The translations under genes and the position numbers were made by a program. Below the pieces are notes generated by a model. It was not told the origin of the DNA and did no database searches. It saw nothing but the letters and a program-made list of their open reading frames with translations. 64,000 nucleotides of DNA from Paradesertivirga mongoliensis (lineage in GTDB: Bacteria > Bacteroidota > Bacteroidia > Sphingobacteriales > Sphingobacteriaceae), in assembly GCF_024436395.1 (NCBI RefSeq), contig NZ_JAFMZO010000004.1, positions 372,001-436,000 of the forward strand, read 5' to 3'. Within the stretch, counting starts at the first letter, position 1. The number at the start of each line of letters is the position of its first letter. Of this stretch, positions 43,279 to 53,737 are shown one piece after another.

Positions 43279-44445
43279 ATGCAGATGATCAGACCATATA
43301 CCTTAAAAGATCTTGTGATCTATTTCCTCAAACTCGGAACCTGGGGCTTCGGCGGTCCGGTAGCGCTGGTGGGCTACATGCACCGCGATCTGGTGGAAGA
43401 TAAAAAATGGCTCACAGAGGACGAGTATAAAGAAGGGTTGGCATTGGCTCAGTTAGCTCCGGGGCCACTGGCTGCACAGCTGGGTATCTACATCGGCTTT
43501 GTGCATTACCGGCTTTTAGGGGCAACCTTAGTCGGACTGGCTTTTATACTGCCCTCATTTATAATGGTTGTATTGCTGGGGATGGCTTATAAGCAGTATA
43601 GTGGTTTACCCTGGATGCAAGCTGTATTTTATGGCGTGGGCGCCTCAGTGATCGGTATCATCTGTATCAGCGCTTATAAGCTTACCATCAAGTCTATCAG
43701 TAAGCTAAACCTGTCTTCTGTCAAGACTAACTGGCTGCTCTGGGTATTTTACCTCATTGGTATTGTGGTGACAGTTGTTACTCAGCGTGAAGAAGTTTTA
43801 CTCTTTATCGCTACAGGCTTAATCTATATGTTTATCAAGGCTCCTCCGGCCTGGGCAAAGAAGCAGCCGGCCTTACCATCTATTGTACTGGCGGGTATCG
43901 GATTCTGGGAATATTCTACCGATACCTTAATTAAAATAGCCTTATTTTTTGCCAAAGCAGGAGCCTTTGTGTTTGGCAGCGGTTTGGCAATTGTTCCGTT
44001 CCTGCACGCTGGTGTTGTTCAGGAGTTTGGCTGGTTGAATGAGGCCCAGTTTGTCGATTCGGTAGCTGTTGCCATGATCACTCCAGGTCCGGTGGTGATC
44101 ACCGTAGGTTTTATCGGGTACCTGGTTGCCGGATTTCCCGGAGCTTCGGTAGCCGCCGCTGCAACTTTTTTGCCATGCTTTCTGTTTACCATCATTCTTG
44201 CGCCCTCATTTAATAAGATAGCAAAGAACCAAAGTATTAAAGCTTTTGTCGATGGCATTACCGCATCGGTTATTGGTGCTCTTGTTGGAGCGGTGATCGT
44301 GATCGCCTCACGGTCAGTTGTCGATATTCCAACTGCCCTAATAGCGATAGCCTCGATGCTGGCTTTGATTTATGTCAAAAAATTACAGGAGCCGCATATT
44401 ATCATTATTGCTGCTATCGTCGGGATTGTAATCAAGAGTATCTAG
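43279..44445 (+). CDS. chrA: chromate transporter ChrA (long-chain CHR family)
   Basis: A 388-residue inner-membrane protein that exports chromate. It has two homologous halves of about six helices each. The first carries FGGPVALVGYM and AQLAPGPLAAQLGIYIG; the second repeats them as FGSGLAIVPFLHAGVV and AMITPGPVVITVGFIGYL, the paired G-P-G-P signature of long-chain CHR proteins. It lies 7 bp after a secreted protein and downstream of a ChrB-domain regulator. Confidence 0.93.
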   Translation: MQMIRPYTLKDLVIYFLKLGTWGFGGPVALVGYMHRDLVEDKKWLTEDEYKEGLALAQLAPGPLAAQLGIYIGFVHYRLLGATLVGLAFILPSFIMVVLLGMAYKQYSGLPWMQAVFYGVGASVIGIICISAYKLTIKSISKLNLSSVKTNWLLWVFYLIGIVVTVVTQREEVLLFIATGLIYMFIKAPPAWAKKQPALPSIVLAGIGFWEYSTDTLIKIALFFAKAGAFVFGSGLAIVPFLHAGVVQEFGWLNEAQFVDSVAVAMITPGPVVITVGFIGYLVAGFPGASVAAAATFLPCFLFTIILAPSFNKIAKNQSIKAFVDGITASVIGALVGAVIVIASRSVVDIPTALIAIASMLALIYVKKLQEPHIIIIAAIVGIVIKSI

Positions 44446-44686
44446 TTAAAACCTCCAATTGATCTTCGCTAATCCCGATTTTTAGATATGATTTAGGCCG
44501 CTGGCTGAACGCACTTGTGTACTGTTAGAGTCTGATTTGCTCATCCTGCCTTTGTTAAGTCTTAAATAGGAAAGATCGGGTCTATGAAATAATTTACACT
44601 GTTTGCTTGCTTTTCTGTTGTAAGAAGATATAGTTCGGGATTATGGTCACGAATAGTCATCCCGGCAGCGGTTTACAATAGACAAT

Positions 44687-45670
44687 ATGAAAAACAAGAC
44701 GATTGGAATTATAGGACTGGGAAAGATGGGCGGCAACATGGCGATGCAGGCTATGGATAAAGGATATAAGGTGCTGGGGTATGATTTACACCCGAACGAG
44801 GAGCTTCAGAACCACGGTCTTGAGCAGAGTGGCAGCGTAGAAGAAATGATTTCAAAGCTTCCCGGGCCTAAAATTATCTTTATTTATGTTCCGGCCGGCG
44901 CTGTTATCGACCGGATACTGGAACAGCTTGGCGCTCTTCTTAAAAAAGGAGATATCATCGTCGATGGTGGAAATTCTTACTGGGGCGATTCAATCAGGCG
45001 TTCGCACAGTCTAAAAGAGCTTGGAATATACTTTGTCGATTGTGGTACCAGCGGCGGAGTAGATGGCGCACGCAACGGGGCCTGTTTTATGGCAGGCGGC
45101 GAACCGGAGGCGATGGAACATGTTGCACCAGTTTTAAAGGATCTTGCCGTGGAAAATGGCTTTGTCCATACCGGTTCGCCCGGCTCAGGGCATTTTGTAA
45201 AGCTGGTTCATAACGGAATTGAGTTTGGAATGCTGCAGGCTATCGGCGAAGGCATGGCCCTGCTGGCGAATTACAGGGAAGAGTTAAACTTTCCAGAGAT
45301 CTTGAAAACCTGGAACCATGGATCGGTGATCCGGTCGTGGCTTATCGAATTAATGGCGAGGGTTTACAACGAAAAGCAGGGATTCGAGTCGGTTCCTTCA
45401 TACATAGAAGATACCGGCGAAGTGAATTGGCTGGTGGCCGACGCGATGCGAATGGAAGTGCCGGTACCCGTTATTGCACAGTCGGTGATGCAATTATTCA
45501 CTTCACGCGATACGGTCCGCATTTCGGATAAAGCAGTTGCCATGATGCGCCATGGTTTCGGCGGACATCCCTTTGGGGAAGATGAGGGTATTAAATATGA
45601 GAGGAAGTTCGGAAAGACAGAAAATGTTGAGAGTAACTTTTTGTATAAAAAAAGGGGAAGTAAAAGTTGA
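44687..45670 (+). CDS. gnd: 6-phosphogluconate dehydrogenase, decarboxylating (short, probably NAD-type)
   Basis: A 327-residue cytoplasmic enzyme converting 6-phosphogluconate to ribulose 5-phosphate and CO2. IGLGKMGGNMA is the dinucleotide-binding loop; VDGGNSYWGDS, CGTSGG and GHFVKLVHNGIEFGMLQ (catalytic Lys-x-x-His-Asn) are conserved. It is about 140 residues shorter than the common Gnd, matching the short GntZ/YqeC-type group, often NAD-dependent. It is monocistronic. A 240-bp gap before it has no features. Confidence 0.9.
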   Translation: MKNKTIGIIGLGKMGGNMAMQAMDKGYKVLGYDLHPNEELQNHGLEQSGSVEEMISKLPGPKIIFIYVPAGAVIDRILEQLGALLKKGDIIVDGGNSYWGDSIRRSHSLKELGIYFVDCGTSGGVDGARNGACFMAGGEPEAMEHVAPVLKDLAVENGFVHTGSPGSGHFVKLVHNGIEFGMLQAIGEGMALLANYREELNFPEILKTWNHGSVIRSWLIELMARVYNEKQGFESVPSYIEDTGEVNWLVADAMRMEVPVPVIAQSVMQLFTSRDTVRISDKAVAMMRHGFGGHPFGEDEGIKYERKFGKTENVESNFLYKKRGSKS

Positions 45671-45920
45671 TATTACGAGGTTAAGGGTTCGTTTCTCCCC
45701 GCAAAGGTAGTCGGCATTACTACAAAGTAAACGGGCAGTACATGGAAGCATTGCGGTGATTAATCACGCATTACGAGTATTACTACGACGTAAATCGTCA
45801 CTACGGCGGTGTAAACGGACATTCTGGGGACCGAAGGCATTACACTCATTAATACCAAACCTTGCAATTCTATTGCATTCCCCTCGATCATATTTTACCG
45901 CGATCACTATATTTGTCGTA

Positions 45921-46229
45921 ATGAAAGTACTGGCCGTTTTCATGACGATTCTAATGCTCTTTACCGGGTCCGACCTCTGTGAGGATCAAGATGGCTCTGA
46001 AAACAAGGGCAGGGTGGAGTCTTGTAAAACAACTGATGATAGCCACCAGGAAGAGGAACCATGTACCCCGTTTTGTCATTGTTCACGCTGTCCCTTCTCT
46101 GTAGTACTGCCATCCGTACCCAGCCAGCATATCATTTCATTCCTGAAGATTGAAAAGTTTGACGGATACATCTCGCTAACTCCAATCCAGTTCAGCCCTT
46201 CAATCTGGCAGCCGCCGAAGTATTCGTAA
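45921..46229 (+). CDS. DUF6660-like small Cys-rich protein
   Basis: A 102-residue protein with a short hydrophobic start (MKVLAVFMTILMLF) and a Cys/His-rich centre (DLCED...ESCKT..., then PCTPFCHCSRCPF), typical of DUF6660 proteins found upstream of metal-related TonB receptors. ATG 45921 is chosen; the frame is open for another 55 codons upstream, but those look non-coding. It starts 66 bp before the TonB receptor gene. Metal binding in the periplasm is inferred from the CxCxxC cluster. Confidence 0.7.
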   Translation: MKVLAVFMTILMLFTGSDLCEDQDGSENKGRVESCKTTDDSHQEEEPCTPFCHCSRCPFSVVLPSVPSQHIISFLKIEKFDGYISLTPIQFSPSIWQPPKYS

Positions 46230-46294
46230 GAGTATCTGAAATTTATTATTCATATTATCAGGCCCGTAAAAAGGCCGGTCTAAATCATATTTTA

Positions 46295-48472
46295 ATGAAA
46301 AGATATTTTATATTTTTTGCTGTACTGGCGTGTGGTTTTACCGCCCTTGCACAAAATACCGTCACCATAACCCTTAAAGACGCTGAAACTCAGGCGCCCC
46401 TTATTGGCGCTAGTGTAGCAATAATCAACCTCCAAAAAGTATCGTCGACAAACCAACATGGAAATGTATCATTCTCAGGTCTGCCCAATGGCGTTCATAG
46501 CTTCGAATACCGCTATCTGGGCTATACAACCAAAATCGATAGTATTTCCTTTCCTTTAGCTGCCGCAAGTCCCATTGTTGTTTTATTAGAAGCAGCTGAA
46601 GGCGAAGAATTAGAAGAGGTTGTGGTTTCTTCCACCCGGAGCAGCCGGACAATCGCCAATATCCCCACACGGATTGAAGTAATTGCAGGCGAAGAATTAG
46701 ACGAGAAAGCGAACATGAAGCCGGGTGATATTCGTATGGTTCTGAACGAAAGCACCGGTATCCAAACACAGCAGACCTCGGCAACGAGTGCAAACGCATC
46801 GATACGAATCCAGGGGCTGGATGGAAGATACACCCAGATCTTAAAGGATGGTTTTCCTCTGTATTCGGGGGCGGCAAGCGGACTCGGTTTATTACAAACG
46901 CCGCCGCTGGACCTGAAACAGGTTGAAGTTATCAAAGGCTCATCGTCTACCTTGTATGGAGGCGGGGCAATAGCCGGATTAGTCAATCTGATCAGCAAAA
47001 CGCCAAAGGAAGAGCAGGAACTCAACTTTCACCTCAACGGCACATCAGCAGGCGGATTGGATCTGAATGGTTTCTACGGAGAGCGCTTCGGAAAAGCCGG
47101 CATAACCGTATTCGCGTCGAGAAACAGTAATGAAGCGTATGCACCCGGAAACATCGACCTTACGGCAATACCAGAGTTCACCCGTTACACGTTCAACCCT
47201 AAGTTATTTTTGTATTTTAACGATAAAACCTCTTTAAATTTGGGGGTCAACAGTAGCTTTGAAGAGCGTACCGGCGGCGACCTTCACTATATAAAAGGAG
47301 AGGGCGACGCCACCCACAGCTTTTTCGAAAGCAACAATTCTAAGCGCCTGTCTTCGCAATTTGCCCTCAAACATAAACTGTCAGAACATACCGAACTAAA
47401 CCTCCGCAATAGCGTAAGTTACTTTAACAGGAAGATCGGTATTCCGGCTTATTCATTTGATGGTACGCAATATGGAACATTCTCTGAAGCCAATATTACA
47501 ACAGGCAGCGACAAGAGCGAATGGGTGGCCGGTCTAAATCTCTGGACCGATCAATTCCGTGAGAACCAGCAGACCGCGGTACCCTTAAGAAACTACAATC
47601 AGATAACCTACGGCGCCTTTATCCAGAATAATCTGCATGCCGCTGAATGGCTCGAGCTTGAAACAGGCTTAAGAGGCGATTATGTCGTCGACTACGGTTT
47701 TGTTTTGCTCCCCAGGATTTCTGCCCTGATTAAAGTAAATGAAAAGTTTAACTCGCGGGTAGGAGGAGGCCTGGGGTATAAGACGCCGACCATATTCACC
47801 GAAGAAAGCGAACGGATCCAATACCAGAATGTTCTTCCAATCTCTGCAACAGTAAATAAGCTCGAAGAAAGCTACGGGTTTAATTGGGACCTGAATTATC
47901 GTACAACTCTCTTTCATGATGAGCTCTCTTTTAGTATCAACCATCTGTTCTTTTATACATTTCTGAATAATCCTTTAATGATGGAACCAGAAGCGGGCAG
48001 TGAATACAGGTTCACCAATTCAGCCGGGCACATGGATAGCAGAGGTATGGAAACCAACGTAAAGTTTGCTTACCACGACTTTAAGTTTTTTGTGGGATAT
48101 AGCTTAACTGATGCTAAAATTCATGTGGGTGATGATCTGCGGCAAAATCCCCTGACGGCAAAACACCGGTTAAATAACGTTTTAATGTATGAGGTGGAAG
48201 ATAAATGGAAACTTGGAGCCGAAGGATATTATTACGGTAAACAAACCCTGAACGATGGCGCCGCAGGCAAGCCTTATTGGATATTCGGATTTATGGCAGA
48301 GAAGCTCTGGAACCGCTTTTCGATATATATCAATTTTGAGAACTTCACCGACACCCGCCAAACCCGCTTCGACAGTATTTATACAGGTAGCATATCCAAC
48401 CCCGTATTCCGGGATATCTATGCTCCGCTAGATGGTTTTGTAGTTAATGGAGGCTTAAAATTACGATTGTGA
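46295..48472 (+). CDS. TonB-dependent receptor, probably metal or siderophore related
   Basis: A 725-residue outer-membrane receptor. Signal peptide to about residue 20, a carboxypeptidase-like regulatory domain (VTITLKDAETQAPLIGASVA), TonB-box-like EEVVVSSTRSS, plug (LNESTGIQTQQTSATSANAS, IRIQGLDGRYTQILKDG, VEVIKGSSSTLYGGGAIAG) and barrel ending VNGGLKLRL. It is shorter than SusC proteins and has no SusD partner. The DUF6660-like gene upstream suggests copper, iron or another metal. A 10-bp inverted repeat follows it. Confidence 0.88.
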   Translation: MKRYFIFFAVLACGFTALAQNTVTITLKDAETQAPLIGASVAIINLQKVSSTNQHGNVSFSGLPNGVHSFEYRYLGYTTKIDSISFPLAAASPIVVLLEAAEGEELEEVVVSSTRSSRTIANIPTRIEVIAGEELDEKANMKPGDIRMVLNESTGIQTQQTSATSANASIRIQGLDGRYTQILKDGFPLYSGAASGLGLLQTPPLDLKQVEVIKGSSSTLYGGGAIAGLVNLISKTPKEEQELNFHLNGTSAGGLDLNGFYGERFGKAGITVFASRNSNEAYAPGNIDLTAIPEFTRYTFNPKLFLYFNDKTSLNLGVNSSFEERTGGDLHYIKGEGDATHSFFESNNSKRLSSQFALKHKLSEHTELNLRNSVSYFNRKIGIPAYSFDGTQYGTFSEANITTGSDKSEWVAGLNLWTDQFRENQQTAVPLRNYNQITYGAFIQNNLHAAEWLELETGLRGDYVVDYGFVLLPRISALIKVNEKFNSRVGGGLGYKTPTIFTEESERIQYQNVLPISATVNKLEESYGFNWDLNYRTTLFHDELSFSINHLFFYTFLNNPLMMEPEAGSEYRFTNSAGHMDSRGMETNVKFAYHDFKFFVGYSLTDAKIHVGDDLRQNPLTAKHRLNNVLMYEVEDKWKLGAEGYYYGKQTLNDGAAGKPYWIFGFMAEKLWNRFSIYINFENFTDTRQTRFDSIYTGSISNPVFRDIYAPLDGFVVNGGLKLRL

Positions 48473-48579
48473 GGGCATGAAGTCTTGATCGTAAGTTAAG
48501 ACGGCTGCTGCTCGTCGCAATTTATAATTCCGAAGTTCCTATGGTAGATTTGTAATCCGTAGTAAAACTCCTCTCAACT

Positions 48580-48609
48580 ATCCGTAGAGTTCCGCAGGGC
48601 TCTACGGAT
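48580..48609. terminator. inverted repeat downstream of the TonB receptor
   Basis: ATCCGTAGAG and CTCTACGGAT pair perfectly; TCC/GGG extends the stem around GCA. An extra direct copy AATCCGTAG is at 48554-48562. There is no T-run, so it may be a terminator or an operator. Confidence 0.45.
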
Positions 48610-48757
48610 TCACAAATAGAAAAGAGTCTCCGACTCGGTTGCACTTCAATCCTTCTTAAAGGCGCATAATTCTCCCACCATAAACACCTGTTTTGCCCCT
48701 CCTTTATTAGCGTAATTATTTGTTTCTTAGCAATTGCTAAACTTTACCATAAAAACC

Positions 48758-50803
48758 ATGTTCCGGAAATTAAAAATAGTTCCTCTCATATTTTGCATAG
48801 CCATACTTCACAACGCTGTGCGGTCTCAAACGATCTCTTCAGATAGTCTTGCCGCACTTCGAACGCAGGCAGGTGCCAAACAGATCTTTAAAGTAAATCA
48901 ACCCGACCAGAAAATAAGTCCCCACACCGGAATGACCAGGAAGCACTGGAAGGAAGCGGCATTGTATCTGCTAAGCGGGGCGTTCAGCCATATCCATTCG
49001 CTCGACGATCCGATGAAGTTCCCAAAGCAACCAGGTAAGAGTTATCCGCGCGACGGAAAGTCAACTCCAACTGAGAAGATGGAAGGATTGTGCCGCACCA
49101 TGTTTATTGCCGGACCCTTACTCAAAGAGCATCCCGAAATGCAAATAAACGGAATTAAGGTTGGCGATTATTACCGCTACCAGATCGCAAAAATGCTCGA
49201 TCCGAAAAGCGATACCTATATCGAGGCCCGCCCTGCAAACGGAGGGCCCAGTCAGAAACTCGTAGAATTTGGCGGTCTTGCTGCATCCCTGCTTACCTCG
49301 CCCGAGATTTTCTGGGAACCCTTGCCGGCCAGCGTTAAAGAGTCTTTGTCGAAAACCATGTTGAGCTACGGCGACGGGCCAACCATAGACATGAACTGGC
49401 GGTATTTTAATATCCTGATCCTCAGCTTTTACAAAAGTCAGAACTATCAGGTAAACGAGACGCTTTTAAAAAGCTTGCTGGAAAAGGTCATCGCAGATTA
49501 TAAAGGCCAGGGATGGTATACTGATAGCCCGTATTACGATTACTACAGCATGTGGGCTTTCCAGATGTATGGTAAGATCTGGTCTCAGTATTTCGGCGAG
49601 AAGTATTACCCGGAATATGCAGGCAAACTGGCATCTTATTTCGACGATCTGCAAGACAACTACCCGCATATGTTCTCCAGAAATGGTGAAATGATTATGT
49701 GGGGCAGGAGCATTGCTTACCGCATGGGCGCTGCTGCTCCCTTCCCGATGATGGGTTTTAAAAACGACCCTAAAATTAATTATGGCTGGATGCGCCGAAT
49801 AGCATCAGGCTCGATCCTTCAGTTTATGAAACACCCCGATTTCTTGCAGGACAGCGTTCCGACTTTGGGATTTTACGGGCCATTTGAGCCAGCTGTACAA
49901 ACGTATAGCTGCCGTGGAAGCGCTTTCTGGCTGGGTAAACTGTTTTTGGGCTTGCTGGTGCCGGCTAACAGTCCGTTTTGGACCGCAGTAGAGAACGAAG
50001 GTGATTGGGAAACGAAAATGAAAGCAGGCGAGGTTTATGACAAATTTGCAAGCGGGTCGAATCTCCTTATTACGAATTATCCGGGCATCGGGGCATCAGA
50101 AATAAGATCATGGTGTTTCAGTAAAACTGTGGGCGTATACCAGGGAACAGAAAATTATACTCGTTTAGCTTATAACAGCGCATTTCCGTGGCAGGCAGAC
50201 GGAAAAAACGGAGAGGTTTCAATGGCCTACGTTTATAAAACATCAAAAGGTGCCTGGGAAAGCATGAGGATGTTTAATTTCAAAAAATACAAAGACAATG
50301 TATATTATCGCGATGGAGTTTTTGCTTCGGATACTTCGGTTAAACTGAATCTTGCAGAGATCACTCTTCCTAACGGAATCCTGCGATTAGACAGAAATAA
50401 CAGTAGGGTTTCCGCGCAAGTCAGATCGGGACATTATTCTTTGCCCGTTCTTTCGACTCCGATAAGGGACGAAAGCCGCACAATAAAAGGCCATAAGGTC
50501 AGGATAATTGATAATGGCGTTTATCAGTTGGCACTAGTGTCGTTGGCCGGCTGGGATCAGCTAGAAACGGTGTATGCCGATGGATTACACCCTTCTGCCA
50601 AACAGAGCGCTGTGATCGATGTATCGGATAATTTTGTTCCGGGCAGGGATAACCTGTATGCCACCCTAATGCTTTGGAAAAAATCCGGCGAAAAGTGGGC
50701 CGACAGGGAATTGATGCCGGTTAAAAAGCTTAAGTATTCGGCCTCAGCAAATGCGGTTAAGGTATCACTTGCGAACGGGCAAAAAATTAAGGTAAGTTAT
50801 TAA
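48758..50803 (+). CDS. secreted DUF2264 protein
   Basis: A 681-residue exported protein (signal peptide 1-21, AVRSQT). DUF2264 covers about residues 40-400: KHWKEAALYLLSGAF, KMEGLCRTMFIAGPLL, DMNWRYFNILILSFYKSQNY and WYTDSPYYDYYSMWAFQMYG. The fold is an (alpha/alpha) toroid like some polysaccharide lyases and GH105/GH88, and the C-terminal half is beta-rich, as in heparinase II/III-type lyases. ATG 48758 is used; TTG 48734 is in frame. Substrate unknown, but an uronic-acid glycan would fit the fold and the locus. Confidence 0.85.
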   Translation: MFRKLKIVPLIFCIAILHNAVRSQTISSDSLAALRTQAGAKQIFKVNQPDQKISPHTGMTRKHWKEAALYLLSGAFSHIHSLDDPMKFPKQPGKSYPRDGKSTPTEKMEGLCRTMFIAGPLLKEHPEMQINGIKVGDYYRYQIAKMLDPKSDTYIEARPANGGPSQKLVEFGGLAASLLTSPEIFWEPLPASVKESLSKTMLSYGDGPTIDMNWRYFNILILSFYKSQNYQVNETLLKSLLEKVIADYKGQGWYTDSPYYDYYSMWAFQMYGKIWSQYFGEKYYPEYAGKLASYFDDLQDNYPHMFSRNGEMIMWGRSIAYRMGAAAPFPMMGFKNDPKINYGWMRRIASGSILQFMKHPDFLQDSVPTLGFYGPFEPAVQTYSCRGSAFWLGKLFLGLLVPANSPFWTAVENEGDWETKMKAGEVYDKFASGSNLLITNYPGIGASEIRSWCFSKTVGVYQGTENYTRLAYNSAFPWQADGKNGEVSMAYVYKTSKGAWESMRMFNFKKYKDNVYYRDGVFASDTSVKLNLAEITLPNGILRLDRNNSRVSAQVRSGHYSLPVLSTPIRDESRTIKGHKVRIIDNGVYQLALVSLAGWDQLETVYADGLHPSAKQSAVIDVSDNFVPGRDNLYATLMLWKKSGEKWADRELMPVKKLKYSASANAVKVSLANGQKIKVSY

Positions 50804-50902
50804 GGGAACGCTCAGCGGAGATTTTATGGGAAAGAGTTGAAATGTAGCGGAAAATCAGCTCACATGACGACATATTTATGTATCCGCTTATGCTTACTGC
50901 AG

Positions 50903-53629
50903 TCATGTCTTTGGTAAAGTAAACCAAAAGGCGCTGCCTTTGCCGTATACACTTTCGACCCAAATCTTCCCGCCATGTCTGTCAACAATTTCTTTGCAGA
51001 TGTATAGACCAATACCCAATCCGGAAATGGATGGATTGAGCCCTTCGACCCGATAAAACCGGGTGAAAATATTCTTCAACTTCTCTTTTTCTATACCCAT
51101 GCCCCAATCTTTTACACCTACGGTAACCTGTTCTTTACTGTTTTGAAGAATTACTTCTATCTGGTTAGCAGAAGGTGAATATTTTATAGCATTAGTTAAA
51201 AGATTGACGATAAGCTGTTCAATTCTGTTAGGGTCGGCATTAATAATAATGCTTTCTGAATTGGATAAAAATGATATTGAATGACTCGTCTGAGCATTTC
51301 TGATAAGTTCAACGGCGTCCGCCATCACTTTGATTAAATCGAAGTCGCGTTTAACCAATTGAAGTTTGCCCGCTTCGATTTTAGAAACATCCAGCAAATC
51401 ATTTACCAGTGCCGACAGCTTCCTTACCTGCTGTACCGTTTTTGAAATGAATGATTTGGACTTTTCATCAGGATGTAAGCGTTGAAGTATCTGCATATAG
51501 CCCGAAATGCTGGTTAGCGGCGTTTTAAGCTCATGGCTTGCCATACCGATAAACTCATCTTTTTTGGCATTAAGACTTACCACTTCGTTATAAAGCTTGC
51601 CATTTGCTAACGATACGGACGCCTGCGAAGCAATCGCAGCTACCAGGTCTTCATGCTCTTTAGAAAACTTGCCGGCCTCCGGGTGCCCAAAAAATAATCC
51701 GCCAATTACTTCGCCCGAATTGGTTTTTACCGGCATGGCCAGGTAGCTTACAACCGGTAAATGTCCCATTGGCATGCCGTAATGAGGCGCACTTTTTCCA
51801 TATCTTGGATCCGTGGTGATATCATCTACCCTCACAACTCCCTCGCCCGAAAAAGTAGCATGAAAAACAGCAGTATTTCTTGGCATACCAAATTTCTCGA
51901 AGGCTTCTTTCGGAGCGCCGGAAAGCGTGTATAACATATAAGCTTCTCCGTCCTGGTCGTAAGTGTTATAGAAAAACGCCCCAAACGCCGCACCTGTCAG
52001 TTTGGTGGTGGCATCTGTTACCTTTTGAAGAATAGCTTCGATATCCAGGTCTTCCGCAATCTCTTTTCCCAAGGTATTGATAATCTTTAAGTTTGCTGCA
52101 TTGCGTTCACTTTCCTCAAGAGCTCTTTTAAGCGCGCTTACATCTCTCGCAATTTTTGACGCCCCGATAACGGTTCCCTTGCTGTCTTTGATAGGAGACA
52201 CCGATAATGAAATCGGAATTTCCTTTCCATCTTTAGATTTTCGAACGGTTTCGAAATGATCAATCTTATCACCCTGAGATACCTTTCCAATGATAACATC
52301 CTCTTCATTAAGCCTGTCGTCAGGAATCAATAACGAAATATGTTTTCCGATGACCTCGGCTTCGGTATAACCAAAAGTTTTCTCTGCAGCATTATTCCAG
52401 CTGGTAATGATGCCGTCGAGCGTTTTACTGATAATCGCATCGTCGGATGTGTTAACAATAGCAGCCAGAGTGGCCTGCCGCTCGTCCGCTCTTTTTAAGT
52501 AGGTAAGATCCCTGACAATTTTCGAAGCACCAATAACCTGACCCTGACTGTCTTTAATAGGTGAAACGGATAGGGAGATTGGAATCTGGCGCCCATCTTT
52601 CGTGAGACGAAAGGTTTCAAAATGATCGATTGGGAGGCCTTTTGAAATGTTATCCAGGATCAGATTTTCTTCATGCAAGCGGTCTGGTGGAATTAACATG
52701 GTAATGTGCATACCAACAGCTTCCTTTTCAGAATAACCAAAGAGTCTTTCGGCGGCTTTGTTCCAACTGGTAATAATCCCCTCTAAGCTTTTGCTTATAA
52801 TCGCATCGTCTGAAGTATCGACGATCGCGGCAAGAATAGCCTGTTTTTCGTAGGCCTTTTTTACCGCAGTGATATCCCGGGCAATTTTTGATGCACCAAT
52901 GATAATTCCGCGACTATCTTTTACCGGCGATACCGACAGGGAGATGGGTATTCTTCTGCCATCTTTCGATATGCGAATCGTCTCAAAGTGATCAATCGGG
53001 TTCCCTCTGGAAATATTTTTAATTATAAAGTCTTCTTCATCTAGTCGTTCGGGCGGAATCAGCATGGTGATATGCTTCCCAATAGCTTCCTCTTCGGTAT
53101 ACCCAAAAAGTCTTTCGGCAGATTTATTCCAGCTTGTAATGATGCCTTGAAGTGTTTTGCTGATAATGGCGTCATCTGAAGTATTCACAATGGCTGCAAG
53201 TATGGCCTGCTTTTCATCGGACCGCGTTTGGTGGGTAACGTCAATTAGGGTATTTACGGCGCCGATAAGCTTTCCTTCCTGATCAAACTTCGGCACAGGA
53301 AGTGGACGGAGATTTAATCGGGTTCCGTCGGGTCGTTCTACAATAATTTCTTCCCCCTCAATTGCCACTCCGTATTTTAAGGTACGGGATATCGGATGAT
53401 CTTCGGTCAGCATTGGCCGCCCGTCGGGGTAATAGATCTTCCAGGGGCCGCACCATAGATCGCGGCCAATTTCCGGATCATTTCCCCATAGCTTTGCTGC
53501 AGCTTTATTATAGGCCGTGATATAGCCTTTCGCGTTACATGAGTATACTGCAACTGGTAGATCGTCGAGAAGAGATTGCGTTTCGGCTTTATCGGCTTGC
53601 CCGTTTGCGAATAAATTTTCTTCACTCAT
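50903..53629 (-). CDS. soluble multi-PAS/GAF sensor histidine kinase
   Basis: A 908-residue cytoplasmic kinase without membrane segments. Domains in order: PAS1 (about 15-130), three near-identical PAS repeats of 122 residues (each AAIVxTSDDAIISK... to IGASKI(A/V)RD(I/V/L)), a GAF domain (about 510-670), HisKA with ASHELKTPLTSI, and HATPase with NLLTNAIKYSPSA, DWGMGI and LGIGLYICK. No receiver is attached and no response regulator gene is adjacent. PAS copies lack the Cys motif of LOV domains. It is divergent from a BLUF gene 108 bp away, which suggests shared light or redox signalling; that link is inferred. Confidence 0.93.
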   Translation of the reverse strand: MSEENLFANGQADKAETQSLLDDLPVAVYSCNAKGYITAYNKAAAKLWGNDPEIGRDLWCGPWKIYYPDGRPMLTEDHPISRTLKYGVAIEGEEIIVERPDGTRLNLRPLPVPKFDQEGKLIGAVNTLIDVTHQTRSDEKQAILAAIVNTSDDAIISKTLQGIITSWNKSAERLFGYTEEEAIGKHITMLIPPERLDEEDFIIKNISRGNPIDHFETIRISKDGRRIPISLSVSPVKDSRGIIIGASKIARDITAVKKAYEKQAILAAIVDTSDDAIISKSLEGIITSWNKAAERLFGYSEKEAVGMHITMLIPPDRLHEENLILDNISKGLPIDHFETFRLTKDGRQIPISLSVSPIKDSQGQVIGASKIVRDLTYLKRADERQATLAAIVNTSDDAIISKTLDGIITSWNNAAEKTFGYTEAEVIGKHISLLIPDDRLNEEDVIIGKVSQGDKIDHFETVRKSKDGKEIPISLSVSPIKDSKGTVIGASKIARDVSALKRALEESERNAANLKIINTLGKEIAEDLDIEAILQKVTDATTKLTGAAFGAFFYNTYDQDGEAYMLYTLSGAPKEAFEKFGMPRNTAVFHATFSGEGVVRVDDITTDPRYGKSAPHYGMPMGHLPVVSYLAMPVKTNSGEVIGGLFFGHPEAGKFSKEHEDLVAAIASQASVSLANGKLYNEVVSLNAKKDEFIGMASHELKTPLTSISGYMQILQRLHPDEKSKSFISKTVQQVRKLSALVNDLLDVSKIEAGKLQLVKRDFDLIKVMADAVELIRNAQTSHSISFLSNSESIIINADPNRIEQLIVNLLTNAIKYSPSANQIEVILQNSKEQVTVGVKDWGMGIEKEKLKNIFTRFYRVEGLNPSISGLGIGLYICKEIVDRHGGKIWVESVYGKGSAFWFTLPKT

Positions 53630-53737
53630 TCTAATCCTTAAACATTTCGAACTAAAAATTGTTCTGCGAACTTATGATTATCACAGGCAACATCAGTAGA
53701 CATTGCAGGGGCCTTAATTTCAAATACTTACTATTGA

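Noticed and set aside
50903-53629. LOV-type light sensing in the PAS kinase
   Set aside because: None of the PAS repeats shows the conserved Cys-containing LOV motif.
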